DNA from: an uncultured Phascolarctobacterium sp.
GTDB taxonomy: Bacteria; Bacillota; Negativicutes; Acidaminococcales; Acidaminococcaceae
Direction of reading: 5' to 3'
NCBI GenBank assembly: GCA_900551335.1
Contig: URVO01000052.1
Coordinates: 1 to 8,308 of the forward strand
Length of the DNA stretch: 8,308 nucleotides
In this document: positions 5,297-8,308 of the stretch, one piece after another
Numbering within the stretch: position 1 is the stretch's first letter
Layout of the letters: the number at the start of each line of letters is the position of its first letter
The notes under the pieces: generated by a model
The model's database searches: none
Told to the model about the DNA's origin: nothing
The model's input: the letters and a program-made list of their open reading frames with translations, nothing else
Made by a program: the position numbers and the translations under genes

Positions 5297-6808
5297 TTAT
5301 TTCGGATAGTTGCTGTTAGAGTTTTCTTTCAGCAGAACGTCATGTGCGCCGCCTTCAACCAGGCTGGTTGCGGATACAAGCGTCAGCTTAGCCTTCTCCT
5401 GCAGCTCGCGGATGTTCAGAGCACCGCAGTTGCACATGGTGGAACGAACCTTTGCCAGAGTCAGGTTTACGTTGTCCTTCAGGCTGCCTGCATACGGAAC
5501 GTAGGAATCAACGCCTTCTTCGAAGGACAGCTTAGCTGCGCCGCCCATGTCATAGCGCTGCCAGTTGCGGGCACGGTTGGAGCCTTCGCCCCAGTATTCC
5601 TTCATGTAGGTGCCGTTGATGTTAACCTTGTTGGTCGGGCTTTCGTCGAAACGAGCGAAGTAACGGCCCAGCATCATGAAGTCTGCGCCCATAGCCAGAG
5701 CCAGAGTCATGTGGTAGTCGTAAACGATACCGCCGTCGGAGCATACCGGAATGTATACGCCGGTTTCTTCGAAGTATTCGTCACGAGCCTTACAAACCTC
5801 GATCAGAGCGGTTGCCTGACCACGGCCAATACCCTTCTGCTCACGAGTGATGCAGATGGAGCCGCCGCCGATACCAACTTTAATGAAGTCAGCACCTGCA
5901 TCAGCCAGGAAGCGGAAGCCTTCAGCGTCAACAACGTTGCCGGCGCCAACCTTTACGCTGTCGCCATAATGCTCACGGATCCAGTCCAGAGTGATTTTCT
6001 GCCATGCGCTGTAGCCCTCGGAGGAGTCGATGCACAGTACGTCAACGCCGGCATCAATGAGTGCCGGAACACGTTCAGCATAGTCGCGGGTGTTGATACC
6101 AGCACCAACGATATGACGTTTTTTGCTGTCCAGCAGCTCCAACGGATATTCCTTATGAGTTGCATAGTCTTTACGGAAAACCATGTACAGCAGACGGCCT
6201 TCGTCGTCAACGATAGGCAGAGTGTTGAGCTTTTCTTGCCAGATAATATCATTAGCCTGCTGCAGGGTGGTGTCCTTGCCAGCATAAACCATTTTTTCAA
6301 TCGGAGTCATGAAATCGCGAACCAGAGTGTTCGGATCCATGCGGCTCGGGCGGTAGTCACGGCTGGTTACGATACCTTCCAGCTTGCCGTTAACGGTGCC
6401 GTCGCTGGTAACAGCAACAGTGGAGTGACCGGTACGTTCCTTCAGTGCCAGGATATCAGCTAAAGTGCTGTCCGGACGGATGTTGGAATCGCTGCTTACA
6501 AAGCCTGCACGATAGCCTTTAACGCGAGCAACCATAGCAGCCTCGTCTTCTACAGATTGAGAACCGTAGATGAAAGAAACGCCGCCTTCTTTAGAAAGGG
6601 CAACTGCCAGCTTTTCACCGGAAACAGCCTGCATGATTGCAGAAACCATCGGGATGTTCATGGTGATAGCAGATTCCTCACCTTTTTTGTATTTAACCAG
6701 CGGAGTGCGCAGGTCTACATTCGCAGGAATGCAGTGTTCAGAAGAATAACCGGGAACTAAAAGATACTCACTAAATGTATGAGCGGGTTCATCATAATAA
6801 AAAGCCAT
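5297..6808 (-). CDS. guaB: IMP dehydrogenase, Tritrichomonas-like type with CBS domains
   Basis: This enzyme oxidises IMP to XMP with NAD+, the committed step to GMP. The 503-aa product (counted from ATG 6808) is a TIM barrel with two CBS domains inserted at about 100-225. The catalytic loop [17 protein letters not shown] carries Cys319, and the flap [15 protein letters not shown] carries the Arg418-Tyr419 pair. From memory these numbers and both motifs match the protist enzyme of Tritrichomonas foetus, not the usual bacterial pattern GPGSICTTR. Two further ATGs lie upstream in frame (6820, 6817), but the AAAAGG site at 6821-6826 touches the first and is 3 nt from the second. Starting at 6808 leaves 12 nt and gives the Tritrichomonas numbering, so I prefer it with moderate certainty. 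The gene follows purD by 68 bp with a palindrome between, and ends at a strong terminator. Confidence 0.95.
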   Translation of the reverse strand: MAFYYDEPAHTFSEYLLVPGYSSEHCIPANVDLRTPLVKYKKGEESAITMNIPMVSAIMQAVSGEKLAVALSKEGGVSFIYGSQSVEDEAAMVARVKGYRAGFVSSDSNIRPDSTLADILALKERTGHSTVAVTSDGTVNGKLEGIVTSRDYRPSRMDPNTLVRDFMTPIEKMVYAGKDTTLQQANDIIWQEKLNTLPIVDDEGRLLYMVFRKDYATHKEYPLELLDSKKRHIVGAGINTRDYAERVPALIDAGVDVLCIDSSEGYSAWQKITLDWIREHYGDSVKVGAGNVVDAEGFRFLADAGADFIKVGIGGGSICITREQKGIGRGQATALIEVCKARDEYFEETGVYIPVCSDGGIVYDYHMTLALAMGADFMMLGRYFARFDESPTNKVNINGTYMKEYWGEGSNRARNWQRYDMGGAAKLSFEEGVDSYVPYAGSLKDNVNLTLAKVRSTMCNCGALNIRELQEKAKLTLVSATSLVEGGAHDVLLKENSNSNYPK

Positions 6809-6842
6809 TTCTTTCATCATCCTTTTCTAATAAATTTTTTCG

Positions 6843-6856
6843 ACCGTCTAGACGGT
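6843..6856. promoter_or_regulatory. 14-bp perfect palindrome before IMP dehydrogenase, possible operator
   Basis: ACCGTCTAGACGGT lies in the 68-bp gap between purD and the IMP dehydrogenase gene, 35-48 bp before the chosen start. It is GC-rich in an AT-rich gap and is not followed by a T-tract on the minus strand (CGAAAAAA follows), so it is not a terminator. Its symmetry fits a binding site for a dimeric repressor; TetR-family operators often look like this. A weak TTGTTA directly upstream on the minus strand could be a -35 box, which would place the palindrome in the promoter spacer. The operator role is inference. Confidence 0.4.
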
Positions 6857-6876
6857 AACAAGTAATTTTATCTATT

Positions 6877-8154
6877 TTACCTCTTTAGAGCGCGCCATGC
6901 AATATCTTTTCTAAAGAAATTTTTCTCAAAGTGGATTTTTTCTACAGCGGCATAAGCGCGGTCGCGTGCAGCCTTGATATTGCTGTCAACAGCAGTCACG
7001 CCTAAAACGCGGCCACCGTTCGTGAGGATTTTTTCACCATCAGCCTTCGTGCCGGCATGGAAGACTACAACGTCCTTATCCTCCTCTGCAGCAGCAAGAC
7101 CAGTGATTTCCTTGCCCTTTTCATAGCTTTCCGGATAACCGCCGGAAGCCATAACAACGCAGACAGCAGCCTTGTCATACCAGCCGAAGCTTACGCTGTC
7201 TAAGGTACCAGTTGCGCACGCCAGCATAATCTCTGCCAGGTCGCCGTCTAACAGCGGCAGCACAACCTGCGTCTCGGGGTCACCAAAGCGGCAGTTGAAC
7301 TCTACAACCTTCACGCTGTCGCCCTTAATCATCAGGCCGGCATAGAGGCAGCCCTGATACGGCATGCCCTCTGCTGCCATAGCAGCGATAACAGGCTTCA
7401 GTACCTCCTCTGTTGCCTTACGGCGCAGAACTTCGGTCATAACGGGAGCAGGAGCATAGGTGCCCATGCCGCCGGTATTGGGGCCCTCGTCGCCGTCAAA
7501 AACGCGCTTGTGGTCCTGAGAAGCAATCATCGGCACGATAGTTTTGCCATCAGTGAAGGCCAGCAGAGAGGCTTCCTCGCCGTCCATGAACTCCTCGAGC
7601 ACCAGACGCGCACCGGCATTACCAAATTTATGGTCAGCCATCATTTCATCGACAGCAGCCAATGCCTCTTCCTTCGTCATAGCAACAACAACGCCCTTGC
7701 CTGCAGCAAGACCGTCGGCCTTAACAACAATCGGTGCGCCCTTCTCTTCAATGTAAGCCTTAGCAGTTTCGATATCCTCGCAGATTTTAAAGAAGGCTGT
7801 GGGGATATTATATTTTGCCATAATCTCTTTAGAGAAAGCCTTGGAGCCCTCCAGCTGCGCAGCAGCCTTCGACGGACCAAAGACAGGCAGGCCACGGCGC
7901 TTGCATACATCTGCAAGACCAGCAACCAGCGGAGCCTCAGGGCCGACAACTACCAAGTCAATGCTTTTTTCCTCAGCATAATCAGCAACGCCGTCCAGAT
8001 TCTCTGTATTGAGAGCAATGCATTCAACCTTCGGCAGCAGAGCCATACCGGGATTTCCGGGAGCAGCATACAGCTTTTCTACCTTACCGCTCTGTACAAG
8101 CTTCCATGCCAGAGCATGCTCACGGCCACCGCCGCCAATCAATAAAATATTCAT
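6877..8154 (-). CDS. purD: Phosphoribosylamine-glycine ligase (GAR synthetase)
   Basis: This cytosolic ATP-grasp enzyme joins phosphoribosylamine and glycine with ATP to make GAR, the second step of purine synthesis. The 425-aa product has the normal monofunctional length. The N-domain opens with IGGGGREHA (6-14) and has GNPG (33-36) and GPEAPL (71-76). The ATP-grasp part shows [10 protein letters not shown] (145-154), GPNTGGMG (224-231) and the metal-binding [10 protein letters not shown] (285-294), followed by the C-terminal domain from about 330. The start at 8154 has GGAG (8164-8167) 9 nt upstream, within the last codons of the preceding purine gene, from which it is separated by only 3 bp. 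The two genes are therefore co-transcribed. No terminator follows purD, so IMP dehydrogenase may be read from the same transcript. Confidence 0.97.
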   Translation of the reverse strand: MNILLIGGGGREHALAWKLVQSGKVEKLYAAPGNPGMALLPKVECIALNTENLDGVADYAEEKSIDLVVVGPEAPLVAGLADVCKRRGLPVFGPSKAAAQLEGSKAFSKEIMAKYNIPTAFFKICEDIETAKAYIEEKGAPIVVKADGLAAGKGVVVAMTKEEALAAVDEMMADHKFGNAGARLVLEEFMDGEEASLLAFTDGKTIVPMIASQDHKRVFDGDEGPNTGGMGTYAPAPVMTEVLRRKATEEVLKPVIAAMAAEGMPYQGCLYAGLMIKGDSVKVVEFNCRFGDPETQVVLPLLDGDLAEIMLACATGTLDSVSFGWYDKAAVCVVMASGGYPESYEKGKEITGLAAAEEDKDVVVFHAGTKADGEKILTNGGRVLGVTAVDSNIKAARDRAYAAVEKIHFEKNFFRKDIAWRALKR

Positions 8155-8157
8155 GGT

Positions 8158-8308
8158 TTATTTCTCCAGTTGTTTTTTCAGATATTCGCTAATCATAGCA
8201 TCATATTCAGCAGTATGGGTGAAGGCCTCCAGTGCCAGCTCCTTACGGGTGCGTGCATCAATGTCGCCATCCTTCGCCAGCATTTCCATCAGGCCTGCAT
8301 AACGGCTC
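8158..8308 (-). CDS. purH: IMP cyclohydrolase, PurH N-terminal domain type (partial, 3' end only)
   Basis: Only the last 49 codons lie in the window; the 5' part runs off the right edge. The peptide ends in RKELALEAFTHTAEYDAMI followed by SEYLKKQLEK and a TAA stop. This matches the segment of PurH that closes the N-terminal IMP cyclohydrolase (MGS-like) domain, near residue 200 of the bifunctional enzyme. In standard PurH the AICAR formyltransferase domain would continue from here. Here the frame stops, so the gene appears to encode the cyclohydrolase alone, with the formyltransferase elsewhere. It lies 3 bp upstream of purD, which supports the purine assignment. The short length leaves some doubt about the name. 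Confidence 0.75.
   Translation of the reverse strand, partial: SRYAGLMEMLAKDGDIDARTRKELALEAFTHTAEYDAMISEYLKKQLEK

Noticed and set aside
5342..6463. A 373-codon plus-strand frame opposite the IMP dehydrogenase gene.
   Set aside because: It is antisense to an unmistakable IMP dehydrogenase and arises from its codon bias; there is no start signal.
6821..6876. Purine or guanine riboswitch before IMP dehydrogenase.
   Set aside because: The gap is only 68 bp and shows a single palindrome; the three-stem layout and conserved loops of purine riboswitches are absent.

Overview
This window looks like a chromosomal housekeeping region from a Gram-negative-walled Firmicute. My best guess is the Negativicutes, near Phascolarctobacterium or Acidaminococcus. 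That guess rests on moderate GC content, strong AAGGAGG-type ribosome binding sites, the gene mix, and an apparently free-standing IMP cyclohydrolase; it is inference, not an identification. Almost everything is on the minus strand. Only the first gene, an XRE-type regulator (62-1531), is on the plus strand, and it converges on the rest.

Read in the direction of transcription (right to left), the minus strand starts with the purine block. It holds the 3' end of an IMP cyclohydrolase gene (stop at 8158), purD (6877-8154), and after 68 bp an IMP dehydrogenase (5297-6808) that ends at a textbook terminator (5246-5278). Together these cover an early step of IMP synthesis, the final ring closure to IMP, and the committed step to GMP. 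The IMP dehydrogenase is of the unusual type known from the protist Tritrichomonas foetus. Next comes an M20-family metallopeptidase (3931-5157), followed by a structured repeat and a terminator (3712-3748). An unrecognised multi-spanning membrane protein (2759-3643) has its own promoter. After a second copy of the structured repeat there is a tight cluster of a cyclophilin-type prolyl isomerase, a GIY-YIG endonuclease-like protein and a cold-shock protein (1658-2625). A perfect 12-bp inverted repeat at 1577-1631 can terminate both this cluster and the regulator.

The most interesting item is a pair of roughly 100-bp interspersed elements, at 2655-2757 and 3826-3926. Each sits directly after the stop codon of a minus-strand gene. 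They share a 15-bp identical core and fold into the same long imperfect hairpin. At three stem positions both partners differ between the copies yet pairing is kept, which indicates a conserved structure rather than a coding sequence. A 32-bp partial duplicate of the second copy lies 126 bp away. I do not recognise this repeat as a named family.

No CRISPR array, tRNA, rRNA, transposase or phage gene is visible. The longest stretch without a gene (3644-3930) is almost fully accounted for by a promoter, a terminator and the repeat element.
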